From NCBI GenBank assembly GCA_035578155.1, contig JAPWDM010000008.1, positions 6,937,847 through 7,001,846 of the forward strand: a DNA stretch of 64,000 nucleotides, written 5' to 3'. The notes under the pieces are model-generated. The model searched no databases and was not told where the DNA came from. It was given only the letters and a program-made list of their open reading frames with translations. Positions 49,877 to 60,369 of the stretch are shown here, piece by piece. Numbering within the stretch: position 1 is the first letter of the stretch; each line of letters starts with the position of its first letter. The stretch is from Brachynemurus nebulosus (lineage: Eukaryota > Arthropoda > Insecta > Neuroptera > Myrmeleontidae). The position numbers were made by a program, and so were the translations under genes.

Positions 49877-50192
49877 CCCTTTTAAACAAACCATATGGAA
49901 AAATTTTTTGTCTCAAAATGCCGGACTTTTTACTACCAAGTACAATAGATAAGGTTACAAAAAAAAAGAAAAAATCAAAGATCCCAACATTAAAAAAGTG
50001 AACCCTAGGAATTTACAAAAAATAAATTATGCTAAACTATGTTGATAAAATTGAACATTATTTAGAATTATACCATATTGATTCAGAAAATCTGTCACAG
50101 ATGGTGGCACCTGTACCAGTGAATATATACATATGATAGCATTTTGAGCCGCCATATTGCAGGACGAGTTAACTCGTCTTAATCATTTAAAG
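49877..50192 (+). mobile_element. Short TTAA-type MITE with GAGTTAACTC palindrome, copy 2
   Basis: TTAA at 49873-49876, then CCCTTTTAAACAAACC. It ends near ATTTAAAG at about 50192 without a clear TTAA. The perfect 16-bp palindrome GACGAGTTAACTCGTC lies near its right end. Confidence 0.7.
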
Positions 50193-50206
50193 ATTTATGG
50201 GTCATA

Positions 50207-50521
50207 CACAATCAATGAAATAAGGAATAAGAAATAAAGAATAAGAAGTATGCCATCTAGTGACGTTGAATGGAACTTTAACGTAACTGGCCATAGGTAT
50301 ATGTATTTAGGTATTTTTTGTACATCAAAATTCATCAAAAAATAATGTTCGTGATGACTTTTTTTGTCACTAAAGTGAAAAAAATCACGAATTTTGACGT
50401 ACAAAAGTACCTACATATTCATATCTATGAGAAGTTACGTTAAAGTTCCACTCAACATCACTAGATGGCATACTTCTTATTCCTTATTTCTTATTTCTTA
50501 TTCCTTATTTCATTGATTGTG
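50207..50521. mobile_element. TA-flanked palindromic MITE, 315 bp
   Basis: CACAATCAATGAAATAAGG and its inverse are flanked by TA (50205-50206, 50522-50523). Nearly the whole element folds back to a centre near 50365. Confidence 0.85.
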
Positions 50522-50652
50522 TAGACACCCTTAAATTTTATTTCTTACTTAAATTCCAAAATCTTCGAAGATGGTCAGTCCTTTGAATGAAACATATTAG
50601 AGTGACATTGTATCGCTGATTTTTTTTTTATTTTTGATATCTAGACTTTTAA

Positions 50653-50967
50653 CGCTTTTAAACAAACAATATGGAAAAAATTTTTTTGTCTCAAAATGCC
50701 GGACTTTTTACTGCCATGAGATAAGTACAATAGATAAGGTTACAAAAAAAGAAAAAAGATCAACGATGCCAACATCAAAAAAATGAATCCTAGGAATTTA
50801 CAAAATATAAATTACACTAAACTATGTTGATAAAATTGAACATTATTTAGAATTATACCGTATTGTCACAGATCGCAGCACCTGTACCAATGAATATATA
50901 CATATTATGACAGCATTTTGAGCCGCCATATTGCAGGACGAATTAACTTGTTTTAATCATTTAAAGA
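50653..50967 (+). mobile_element. Short TTAA-type MITE with GAGTTAACTC palindrome, copy 3
   Basis: TTAA at 50649-50652, then CGCTTTTAAACAAAC. It aligns with copies 1 and 2; the internal palindrome is decayed (GACGAATTAACTTGTT). Confidence 0.7.
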
Positions 50968-51287
50968 GTTACGAGGTTCCGCACCAAAATTGGCAAAACG
51001 GAACACTTGTGCAGTCACTTCGTCCATATGTCACGGGCATAGGACACTATAGAAGCAAATAAAAGTCAAAAAAGTGTGGATCGCTTGGAGTCATTTGTTG
51101 GTCTGACACAGTTTAAGGCATTTAATCGTTCGGTGTCGGTCACCGAATGCACGACAATTGTTATGTATTGTTAAAATCATTGTTAGTTACACTGCACGGA
51201 TCTCTATCCACATGTACGTGTTATGTAATGGGAAATTTGATTAATGTTGGGAAACTATTTTAAAATGCCAAAAATCGTTAGAAAAAA

Positions 51288-51325
51288 TTAACCCCTTTAG
51301 GACTAATGACGAGCTCAGCTCGTCA
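51288..51325. repeat. Single TTAA-type end with GACGAGCTCAGCTCGTC palindrome
   Basis: TTAACCCCTTTAGGACTAA is followed by TGACGAGCTCAGCTCGTCA (51307-51325), a palindrome with one unpaired central base. No opposite end was found. Confidence 0.4.
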
Positions 51326-52219
51326 TATTAATTTTTAGAAAAAAATCAACTGACGAGTGTGCATTATCTTATATCGGTAACTAGAGGCTGTATAGTAAGG
51401 AGCGGTCATATTGTAAATAAATTAAGCAAAACGTACCAAACTTTCAATTATACTTATAGAGATATTAAATTTTTTATCTAAAATATTGGAATATACGGCG
51501 GTACTAAAAGCGTTTATTTAATATTTGTTCTTAAAATTTGCGCGAAAACGTTCATTAGCTTCAGTTACGTCACATTCTCTTGATAGCAACAGGTGTTATG
51601 TAACTAAGAAAAAAACTGTTTATTTTTCTTATAACTAGGAAAAAAATTGTTGATTTTTTAAAAAATTAATAAAATTCAAATTAATTTCCATAGTTATGTT
51701 TGCTAACCGGAATTCACGTAGCGACCCTAGTGGCGACAGTGTTGAAATATAAGAGAATGCAACGTCACAGCTCATTTCTGCTGACGTAATTTATAGCTGA
51801 AAACTATTATTTTTTTTTTAATTAAATAACGATAGTTAGGATGAATTAACATAATAAATTGCTGTCTTTTATTACCAATTTACATTAAAATTTGTTTTTA
51901 TTGTTTTTCTTTGATACTGTCAAATACCCCATTATTAAAATCATTGTTGGTACACTGCATGGATCTTCTGTCCGCATATACGTGTTATGTAGTTGTGTGT
52001 ATGACCATTCACACACGTGCAAACATCAAATCCACACGACTACAAACAATGTGTTCCCACACAACATAGTGGGGAGAAGTGGAAGGGATTTTTTTGTCTA
52101 CCCATGTATCACTAGTACAGAGATAGTAACTTCGTTTCTGTATTCTGTGGTCACGAGTGATATTCTCTATATAAAAACTTGAATTTCGATTCTACATGGG
52201 GATTAATTACAAGAAGGTA

Positions 52220-52519
52220 ACCTAAAAAATGGAAAACTTTCAAACGAATGTCCTATTTTTACGAAATTTGGTGAAAATGTTGGAAATCCCAAACACTTGG
52301 ATGAATTTTTCAGTCAAATACGTTCGACGCCCAAAACATGCTTTTTTGGGCATTTTTCGTGAAACAAATTAGCTTTTTGCCAAAATCTCACTAAGTTCAA
52401 AAGTTCTGGATTGGAAAGAGGAGAACAGTTCACTTAAAAAAAGGTTTTTAAACCATTCTTTTTTGTAAACTGGTTTTTGAGAAAAACTAATTTTTATAAA
52501 TGGAAATTCGCTGTGTTAT
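52220..52519 (+). repeat. Diverged copy of the GCGAATTTCC family
   Basis: ACGAAATTTGGTGAAAATG, CTTGGATGAATTTTTCAG and the right end TAAATGGAAATTCGCTGTG match 54280-54540 with many substitutions. Confidence 0.6.
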
Positions 52520-53399
52520 GGTGGAGTTATTACAAATTTTATCGGTAGAATTTATTGTAGACCCGACAGAAAATAAATTGGGAGATGCGTAGAAACGCAT
52601 TTTAAAATGGATAAGTTTACATCATTTTGAAGGTAAGGTCGATATCTGTCAAATACATATGTCTTATGAACCATAGGCCAGTGAGCTGATTTATTTTACC
52701 CACTCCACCTGCGCAAACGAAGACAGGTCTCTTACTTCAAAATCGTTTGGCTATAATAAAAATGTTTCTAGATTTGTCAAAAATTAGTTTTAGTTTAACG
52801 TAGTTGCTCTGAGATACTCAGGTACAATAGTATATCTCAGCAAAAAAATTTTCTTTTATTAAAAATTAAATAATGTATTAACATTCTTCAGTTATTATAT
52901 TTGTATACCACTTTTTTTTAATTTTCGCGCGCTTATGTTGTAGCAATTTAAAAGAATTGTTGAAAGAGCATTCTAAAAACGTTGTAAAATGATGTTTTTT
53001 AATTATATTTCAAAAACGGCGTGGTCAATAATTTTTATTTCTTATTAAATATGGTTTGTAACTTTGTATTTTATAACATATTAAATTTTTATCAAATTCC
53101 TTTGATACGTTTTCATTTTATTCAAGAAAAATAGAGTTTTCCCATAAGAGCTCGTGTTAAAATTAGAAAACTTTGAAATCGTTTTTCTCAAAATTGGGGT
53201 GGTCAATTTTTTTTTGATAAGATCTCGTATTACTGGTATTGAATGAAATAAATATCTATAGAAAAGTTTCGTTAAAATCCTTTGAAAAAATCGTTTTATC
53301 GACCAACTACCTTAAGTCAGAATGCCTTAGTTTGGGAAAAAAAAGAGAAAATTAGGTGGCGCCCCAAAACCTCCTGCATCTCTTCAACATAATACACTA

Positions 53400-53500
53400 T
53401 TTTATCGGTGCCGCGACTAAATAACTGTGGACAAAATAACCGCGACAAAATAACCTTGGACAAAATAACCTGAACGACAAAATAACCGAACAACATAATA
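53400..53500 (-). repeat. GTTATTTTGTC minisatellite (inverse)
   Basis: GACAAAATAACC-type units recur at about 12-17-base intervals. The same motif in the other orientation is at 54640-54680 and 55197-55290. Confidence 0.8.
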
Positions 53501-53711
53501 AGCATCGTCGTTAATTATTCTTTTGAGTTAGAGTACATGCTGCTGTGATATGATTAAGATTTTTTTTTGCTCCCAATATATAAAAGATATGTAGCTAAAT
53601 TGCAATAGACCTTAGCTTAGATGTTGATATTTAAATTATTGCATTTAAAAACGAACGTTAATGGGTGAAAACTATAGTATTTAAAATACTAAGCTTGGGA
53701 AACATTATTTT

Positions 53712-54034
53712 TAACTAGGTGGTGAGGTTAGTTAAGGTTAGGTTAGTTTAGTTAGTTTTGACAATATACTTCGACTTTGATATAAAAACTAATTAGGTTA
53801 AGGTTACAGGTGGTAGCTAGTTAAGGTTAGGCTAGTTTAGTTAGTTTTGGCAATATACTTCGACTTTGACATAAAAACTTGGTGGTGAGGTTAGTTAAGG
53901 TTAGCTTTGCCCAAAGGTTAGATTAGTTTTGACAGTATACTTCGATTTTTTATATAAAAACTAGGTAGTGAAGTTAGTTAAGGTTACCCTTTGCCCGAAG
54001 GTTAGGTTAGTTTTGACACTATACTTTGTGATTA
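53712..54034 (+). repeat. Tandem repeat, about 85 bp x 4, GGTTAG-rich
   Basis: Four units share GGTTAG-TTAGTTTTGAC-ATACTTCG; the TATACTT landmark recurs at about 53765, 53854, 53936 and 54020. Confidence 0.75.
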
Positions 54035-54063
54035 AATATAACACAGAACAAAGACATAAGTAT

Positions 54064-54189
54064 TAGCGAATTTCCAGAATGGAAATTCAGCTATTACAGT
54101 AGGTCTCATGACGGGACTTGAGCCCGGGACTATGGCAGAAATTTGTTTTGAGGTCCCTAGAAACCGAAAATAATATTCACTAAAATTTA

Positions 54190-54220
<31 letters not shown>

Positions 54221-54537
54221 TTATGTATTTATGTATCAGCACGATAACTCTCGAACGAAACGTCCTAGGGTTACGAAATTTGGTGACAACGTTGGAAGTC
54301 CAAAAATCTTGGATGAGTTCTTCAGCCAGACACGTCGGATGCCAGGAACATGGTTTTTGTTCTTGCAAAAAATTAGTTTTTTGCCAAAATTTCCACTTAT
54401 TCAAAAATTTTTGCCAAATTTTTTTACACCATTTAAAAGAGGAGAAAAAGTTACATAAAAAAGCTCTTTAAACTATTATTCTATGTCAACTAGTTTCCGA
54501 GAAAAACTAATTTTTATAAACGGAAATTCGCTATGTT
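54064..54537 (+). mobile_element. GCGAATTTCC-family MITE, copy with short (TA)n
   Basis: TAGCGAATTTCC at the left is inverted as GGAAATTCGCTA at the right. It contains (TA) at 54186-54208. Overlapping frames on both strands (up to 83 codons) are repeat translations. Confidence 0.8.
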
Positions 54538-54675
54538 ATGCAGGATGCTGCGACAGGGGTATTTACAAGATATTGCGACAGTTTTGTCTTTGTAATTTAG
54601 ATTTAATATTTTAACAAAATAATAAATAAATAAACTTTAAGGTTATTTTGTCGTTTGGTAATTTTGTCGTTCGGT

Positions 54676-54774
54676 TATTAGCGAATTTCCAGAATCAGTT
54701 ACGCGACTTGAGCCCGGCACTATGGCAGAAATTTGTTTTGAGGTCCCTAGAACCCAAAAATAACATTCACTAAA

Positions 54775-54868
<94 letters not shown>

Positions 54869-55172
54869 TTATGTATCAGCACGATAACTCTCGAACGAAA
54901 TGTCCTAGGTTTACGAAATTTGGTGACAACGTTGGAAGTCCAAAAATCTTGGATGAGTTCTTCAGCCAGACACGTCGGATGCCAGGAACATGGTTTTTGT
55001 TCTTGCAAAAAACTAGTTTTTTGCCAAAATTTCCACTTATTCAAAAATTTTTGCCAAATTTTTTTACATCATTTAACAGAGGAGAAAAAATTACATAAAA
55101 AAGGTCTTTAAACTATTATTCTATGTCAACTAGTTTCCGAGAAAAACTAATTTTTATAAACGGAAATTCGCC
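54676..55172 (+). mobile_element. GCGAATTTCC-family MITE, copy with long (TA)n
   Basis: Same family and orientation as 54064-54537, with a small deletion near the left end and a TA tract of about 87 bp at 54778-54864. The 133-codon minus frame crossing it is an I-Y polymer, not a gene. Confidence 0.8.
54778..54864. repeat. (TA)n microsatellite
   Basis: About 87 bp of uninterrupted TA inside a MITE. Confidence 0.98.
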
Positions 55173-55196
55173 ATGTTATGTAGGATGCTGCGACAG

Positions 55197-55290
55197 GGGT
55201 ATTTTGTCCACAGTTATTTTGTCTAAGGTTATTTTGTCGCGGTTATTTTGTCCGCGGTTATTTTGTCCGCGGTTATTTTGTCGCGGAACC
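55197..55290 (+). repeat. GTTATTTTGTC minisatellite
   Basis: Six or so units of GGTTATTTTGTCSGC type directly follow the MITE end GCTGCGACAGGGGTATTTTG. Confidence 0.85.
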
Positions 55291-55439
55291 ATTTTATCAC
55301 TAAATGGCATTAAATTATTCAAAGAATGTGTAATAATTATACATATTAATAATAATTTTCAAAAGAAGAAACGTAATAGGTGTATTCAGTTGCGCCTGTG
55401 TTCAGATTTTAATTTTTTTTTTTTTTTTTTTGAAGTATT

Positions 55440-55790
55440 TACACGTTCGTGCGTTCTCCGAATAAATACATCGGCGACGAAGAAACAAGCATTGTGTTGC
55501 GCGCGTGGGCAGCTAACTGCTTGCTTGCTCGCTAGCGAGCACTAGGTCCGCGCCTGCCCGCCCGCTAAAAAACCATAATAATAAATGTCCATCGTATACA
55601 TTTGTATGTACTTACTTAACAACATTAGAGCCTCGCATAATGTACCGCGATTGAGTTGAATCAACCAACAAGCAAGCGAGCAAACGAATGAAATGAACTA
55701 CTATCACCGTGGGAAAGTGAGGTATCCCCTCTGAACCCGCTATCCCCCGCGTGCGCCGTACGTACATTACTGTACATTAATATTTATTTG
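55440..55790. other. GC-richer island in intron C with a Su(H)-type site
   Basis: CpG-containing, G+C-rich stretch (GCGCGCGTGGGCAGC near 55500; CCCCCGCGTGCGCCGTACG near 55745), with GCTTGCTTGCTCGCTAGCG repeats. CGTGGGAA at 55708-55715 fits the Su(H)/CSL consensus YGTGRGAA. No repeat elsewhere in the window matches it. Candidate regulatory sequence only. Confidence 0.3.
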
Positions 55791-55795
55791 TACTA

Positions 55796-56655
55796 AGGTA
55801 ACGGGCCTAGTTTCTGACCTTTTAAGAGTGACGGCTGAGGTTAAACGACAGTAATAAATATAAGTTTAAACTTAAGAGACAATTAATAATTTTATCAACT
55901 AGTTTATGGCTTTCAAAATAAAGTCATACAAGTAAAATAATTATTTGAATTGAATTAATAATTTAAATTAATGTTTTAAAAATTCGCAAAAAGGACCCAG
56001 TTTCTGACTCTCAAAATTTCTCATGTGACAGTTTCTGACCCTGACAGTGGCCTAGTTTCTGATTCTTAAATTTAAAAATACAGTTTTTTAAAATTTAATT
56101 TATAAATAATTTTTTATTGATAAAAATGAATGTTTAATGTTATATACGTTATGAAAAATACAAAAACTAATCAAAGATAACTATAAATGACAAAATAACT
56201 AACAAAAACTGGTTAGAATTTAACTGGGCCATACCACTTTAGAAGTGAGCCTAGTAATTGACCCTCATATTTCAATAATAAAAATCATTCTAAGGTATTT
56301 TATAAATATTTTAAAATAAATTTTAAACAAATATTAACCTGCTCATATATTTTTAATTAAGTTTTCATACTTACCTGATGAATATTGCACAGATCAAAAT
56401 GAGTACTTTGTAACATAAACTGTTAAGAAACTACCCAAAAAATAGTGTTTACACACATTTTAAACTTAAAAATTTTTTTTTATTTAGTTAATATATTCTA
56501 AACTTTTTAAATTGCTGTTCATTAGACACAGAATAGATTACTTTAAATTAAGAATTTATTTTTTTTCTTATTTAAAATATAGTTTTTTTATTAATTTATA
56601 ACAAAGTTGAAAAGTTCAGAAACTGGGCCAGGGTCAATTACCGGGTCTTTTACCT
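55796..56655. mobile_element. TA-flanked element with reiterated CCTAGTTTCTGACC
   Basis: AGGTAACGGGCCTAGTTTCT and the inverse region CCGGGTCTTTTACCT are flanked by TA (55794-55795, 56656-56657); 860 bp. CAGTTTCTGACYC-type motifs recur near 55999, 56029, 56052 and, inverted, near 56613. Confidence 0.65.
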
Positions 56656-56842
56656 TATGTATGAATGTGTCTATGGATATGTCGTCGCCGGATTGTTGAA
56701 TTAGCCGTTTTATAAAATTTCGCTCCGAGCCATATTTTAAAAAATTGAAATTTGTTTAATAAAAACCATACATCTGCTTATTTTACCTTAAAAACGTCTT
56801 AAAATGAAATTGTTTTCAATAATTAACCAAAAGAAAAGCATA

Positions 56843-57277
56843 AGGCGCGATTTACATTGACGCTCCACTCTCGGTACGATATCACTCCGCTCCCGGTTCG
56901 ATATAATATTCTTACACAATAAACAATGAGTGTATTCATCAGTCACGGTTCGTTCTCGCTCCAATGTCACTCCAATATCAATACCACTCAGGTGATATTT
57001 TATCGGAGCGATATCAGACTTGTTATGGCTTGTACCTATAGTGTAAACACTTTTTTGATTCCACTGCGCTCCGCTTGTATTCAGTCGTTATAAAAAGATA
57101 TTTGTGTCGAACTGAGACCGAACTGAGAGTGTACCCAGAGCAACATTATAATGTGAATAGAGAACGAATAGGTACCAGCATGATATCAGCACTGTAATGT
57201 GAACACAACAAGATTATATCGAATCGGGAGCATAGTAATATCGTACCGAGAGCGGAACGTCAATGTAAATCGGGCCT
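56843..57277. mobile_element. TA-flanked MITE with 40-bp imperfect inverted ends
   Basis: AGGCGCGATTTACATTGACG at the left is inverted as CGTCAATGTAAATCGGGCCT at the right, with TA at 56841-56842 and 57278-57279. CTCTCGGTACGATAT repeats near both ends. The 60-codon minus frame is not a gene. Confidence 0.8.
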
Positions 57278-57955
57278 TAGCGATAATTTTTATATCATAT
57301 TTTTTTGTGACGTTTGATATAGGGTTACAAATAATCTTTTTTTTTATTATTTTGTAGAATCTGGTAAATAGATATCGTATTAAATACTCGCGTAGAAAAA
57401 ATCGAACACAGTATTTTAAAAAAAAGCCGTTTTACAAAACAGCAACGCGACGTTTTGTAAAGCGGTTAGGCATTTTGTAATCTGGCTAATTTTACAATCT
57501 GGCGGCAACATACTTACAATATGGTACAATATTTATGGTATTGTCTTTTTTTGTTATCTGAATATTCATATGTAATTATATTTTATTAATTATACTAATT
57601 TAATAAAAAAGTTTTATGAATTTATTAATTTGTTAATTTGGGGATTAATCTCGAAAAAAATCTTTCATTGGTGAATATGTGATGGCCTGATAGCTGTACG
57701 TTCCAGTATAGGCCATATTTTAAAGATAGAAATTGTCCCCAGAGGGCTCTGGAATTCTAAACAAGTCGTCAAGTGTAAGTTGTACTTGCACAAATAGTGT
57801 TTCGTACAATCAATTTTTTTATGGATTTGATGTCATAGCACATGAAAGTGGCTAGAATATTTTTCATTCCTAAAATAAACCATAATTTTCGATTTCAGAA
57901 CAATCGTATCGTTACCGTGGTCTGTTTACGCTCACCAGAAAGACACAGTGATAAA

Positions 57956-58980
57956 GTAAAAGCCCCTATACCGGAACACTATTTTTAGGTGTGTAATTAA
58001 ACTGGCGTATAAAAATTGACAGATAAATTAACACCCATTTTTTTTTCTTAATAAGCATGAAAGAAAATTTTTTTAATCCAATGAATATGTTTTTAAAGAA
58101 ATATCCCCCAAAAATTTTTATTTATTAATGTTTTTCTTTTACAAAATGTCGACATCTATATCCAAACAAAGAATTATTAATGATACTAGAAGTTGGGAAC
58201 CGATATACAAATAGACGTGTAATATAAGTAATATGACACAAAAAGTGACATCTAGACGTCAAAATAGGAAACATAGAATGGTTTAAGTATCAGACGTAAA
58301 TAAAGGATCAAAATACTGTATTCAACAAAAATTGTTTAATATATATATATATTTCTTTAATTAAATATGGAAACATTAAATGCGAGGTGAATTTAAATTG
58401 AAAAATAATCATTCGATTAATAATAATTTTTGTTATCAGAGGTTTCTTTCAGAAATTACTTCATTAACACTATGAGGCCCGAGCACTTTCATAGTAAACT
58501 TCCCCGGAAGCCGGCAGTATTTAAAAAAAACTTTATTATAGACAAATACATATAATAAAATGATTCAAATACTGAATAGATTCAACACAGTTCAACATGT
58601 GTGTGTAAACGTAAACATACGTACGTGATACATACATACTACATATACACTGACATTCAAATCACTTATTTAAAAATATAAATTATATTTTTTATGTATT
58701 TTTTGTTTATCTTAAAATATTTTATACGTAGAAACCAAAAAGTAGTGTGTGTTGGTATGTATTTGTGTGAGTAGGAATACATCCGTGTGATGAATGATGA
58801 TAGACATCGCATACATAATGCCTAACCAACTAATCAATTAATCATTGATCGCGGTCGGCCTCTGGGGATGTTTTGTTTGGTTTCGGATGCCGAAGCCATG
58901 GGACTGAAAGTGTTAATATATATGTATAAATGTCAAAACTGTTCGGACATATGATCGCGTTCCGGTATAGGGGCTTTTAC
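57956..58980. mobile_element. GTAAAAGCCCC inverted-terminal element, 1.03 kb
   Basis: Perfect 22-bp inverted ends (GTAAAAGCCCCTATACCG...) at 57956-57977 and 58959-58980. The left end is duplicated at 13293. No transposase and no clear target duplication. Confidence 0.82.
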
Positions 58981-58999
58981 GTTATAAGAATTCAGTTAA

Positions 59000-59130
59000 A
59001 AAAGTGACGAGAATGTCCGATCGAAGTGAATGCGCTCATTTGCTCGAGTGACCATCGACAACACTGCACGAGTTGCGCGTACAATTTTTTTTTTATTATT
59101 ACTATTTTTTATTACTTTTTAAAATAATAT
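59000..59130. repeat. Copy of the GTGAGTGCGCTCATT family
   Basis: CGATCGAAGTGAATGCGCTC, CGAGTGACCATCGACAAC and GCACGAGTTGCGCGTAC match 16200-16330 and 26732-26820. It ends about 130 bases before the EGF6-14 exon. Confidence 0.65.
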
Positions 59131-59260
59131 TTTTGAGTGTTTGAGTGAATGAAAATTTAATTGACCCCAATTAATATGGTCATATAACAGAGTCATGAAA
59201 ATTTATTTTTAAAACTATATTAAAAAGAATCTAAACTAATTTTATTTTCTATCATTTCAG

Positions 59261-60193
59261 GTTTTCGTGGTAAAAATTGCGAGGAAAACATCGACGACTG
59301 TCCCGGCAATCGGTGTCAACACGGCGCCACCTGTATCGACGGCATCAATTCACACACGTGCCTATGTCCACCCACCTACACCGGTCCATTCTGTGAACGT
59401 GACGTGGACGAGTGTTCACTACGCCCGTCCGTATGTCAAAATGGCGCGTCCTGTACCAATACAATCGGCGGTTTCTTTTGTATATGCGTAAACGGATGGA
59501 CCGGATCCGATTGTTCGGTGAATATTGACGATTGCGCTGTGGCCGCGTGTTTCAACGGTGCCACATGTCACGATCGTGTGAGCAGTTTCTATTGCGAATG
59601 TACGGCGGGTAAAACCGGCTTGTTATGCCATCTGGACGATGCGTGTACAAGTAATCCGTGTCACGCGGACGCCATCTGTGACACGAGTCCGATCAACGGT
59701 TCGTACACGTGTTCGTGCGCGTCCGGCTACAAGGGTGTGGACTGTTCGGAGGATATCGATGAGTGTGAACAGGGATCACCGTGTGAACACGACGGTTTGT
59801 GTGTAAACACACCGGGCAGTTTCACGTGTAACTGTACGCAAGGATTCACCGGGCCACGATGCGAGACGAACATCAACGAGTGCGAGTCGCATCCGTGTCA
59901 GAATGACGGGTCGTGTTTGGACGATCCGGGCACGTTCCGGTGTGTATGTATGCCCGGTTACACGGGCACACAGTGCGAGATTGATATAAACGAGTGCGAG
60001 GATAATCCGTGTTTGAACGGAGGCATTTGCCACGATTTAATTAACGCGTTCAAATGTACATGTGAGATTGGTTATACCGGATCAAGATGTCAGATCAATA
60101 TTGACGATTGTGTATCGAATCCGTGCCGAAATGGCGGGATATGTCATGATTTGGTCGCGGCATACACGTGTCAATGTCCACCAGGATTTACAG
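59261..60193 (+). CDS. Notch: Notch exon: end of EGF6 through most of EGF14
   Basis: Large internal exon of 933 bases, open throughout, ending one base into a Gly codon before GTACGT. It encodes the end of EGF6, then EGF7 to EGF13 complete and EGF14 to its FTG motif. EGF7-9 and EGF11-14 have calcium-binding entries (such as NIDDC, DVDEC, DIDEC); EGF10 has the atypical HLDDAC entry, as in fly. EGF11-12, the core ligand-binding pair, are nearly identical to fly Notch. EGF12 keeps both the O-glucose (CESHPC) and O-fucose (CQNDGSC) consensus. EGF8 keeps Val just after C5 (CICVNGW), the residue I take to be changed in the fly jigsaw allele that affects Serrate response. O-fucose consensus is also present in EGF7, 8 and 9. 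It is much richer in G+C than the introns around it. Confidence 0.97.
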
Positions 60194-60369
60194 GTACGTG
60201 TAAAGTTTGTAATTTTTTTTTTCCCTAGAGGGAACACCAAAGGCAATTTAACAAGAAATATGAGAATTTTACTTGGTCACTTTTCACTACAATAGATTCG
60301 TCGGTAACGAACCAGGTTTCGAATAGTTAATTTATTTTCAGATTTAATACAGTTATTGCAAATTGGATT

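Larger units (their letters stand above)
26663..59260 (+). other. Notch: Notch intron C (phase 1), 32.6 kb
   Basis: Donor GTAAGT at 26663; acceptor ATCATTTCAG ending 59260. The intron interrupts EGF6 between C5 and C6. It carries most of the mobile elements of the window. I see no host exon on either strand. Stretches in which I can name nothing are about 27430-28490, 29530-31520 (a GGGGCATGTTT motif near 30970 and 31146), 32250-33220, 35667-36490, 38515-40920, 45806-46740, 51330-52200, 52520-53380 and 57280-57950; all are AT-rich with short homopolymers. Such a long intron may hold Notch enhancers, but none can be proved from one sequence. Confidence 0.93.

Noticed and set aside
53712..54034. 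Internal telomeric (TTAGG)n repeat
   Set aside because: GGTTA words are scattered in an 85-bp unit rather than in a pentamer array.
54643..55545. Frames of 133 codons (minus) and 140 codons (plus)
   Set aside because: The first is another (TA)n translation in a MITE. The second is MITE end plus GTTATTTTGTC minisatellite (VILSRLFCPRLFC repeats) running into a poly-T tract.
26663..59260. Missing Notch exon or nested host gene in the large intron
   Set aside because: EGF6 reads continuously across the junction (PIG to FRGKNC) in matching phase, and no multi-exon or long coding pattern was seen on either strand.
59776..60033. 85-codon minus-strand frame inside the EGF7-14 exon
   Set aside because: Shadow of the Notch coding strand; the plus frame has the full EGF cysteine pattern.
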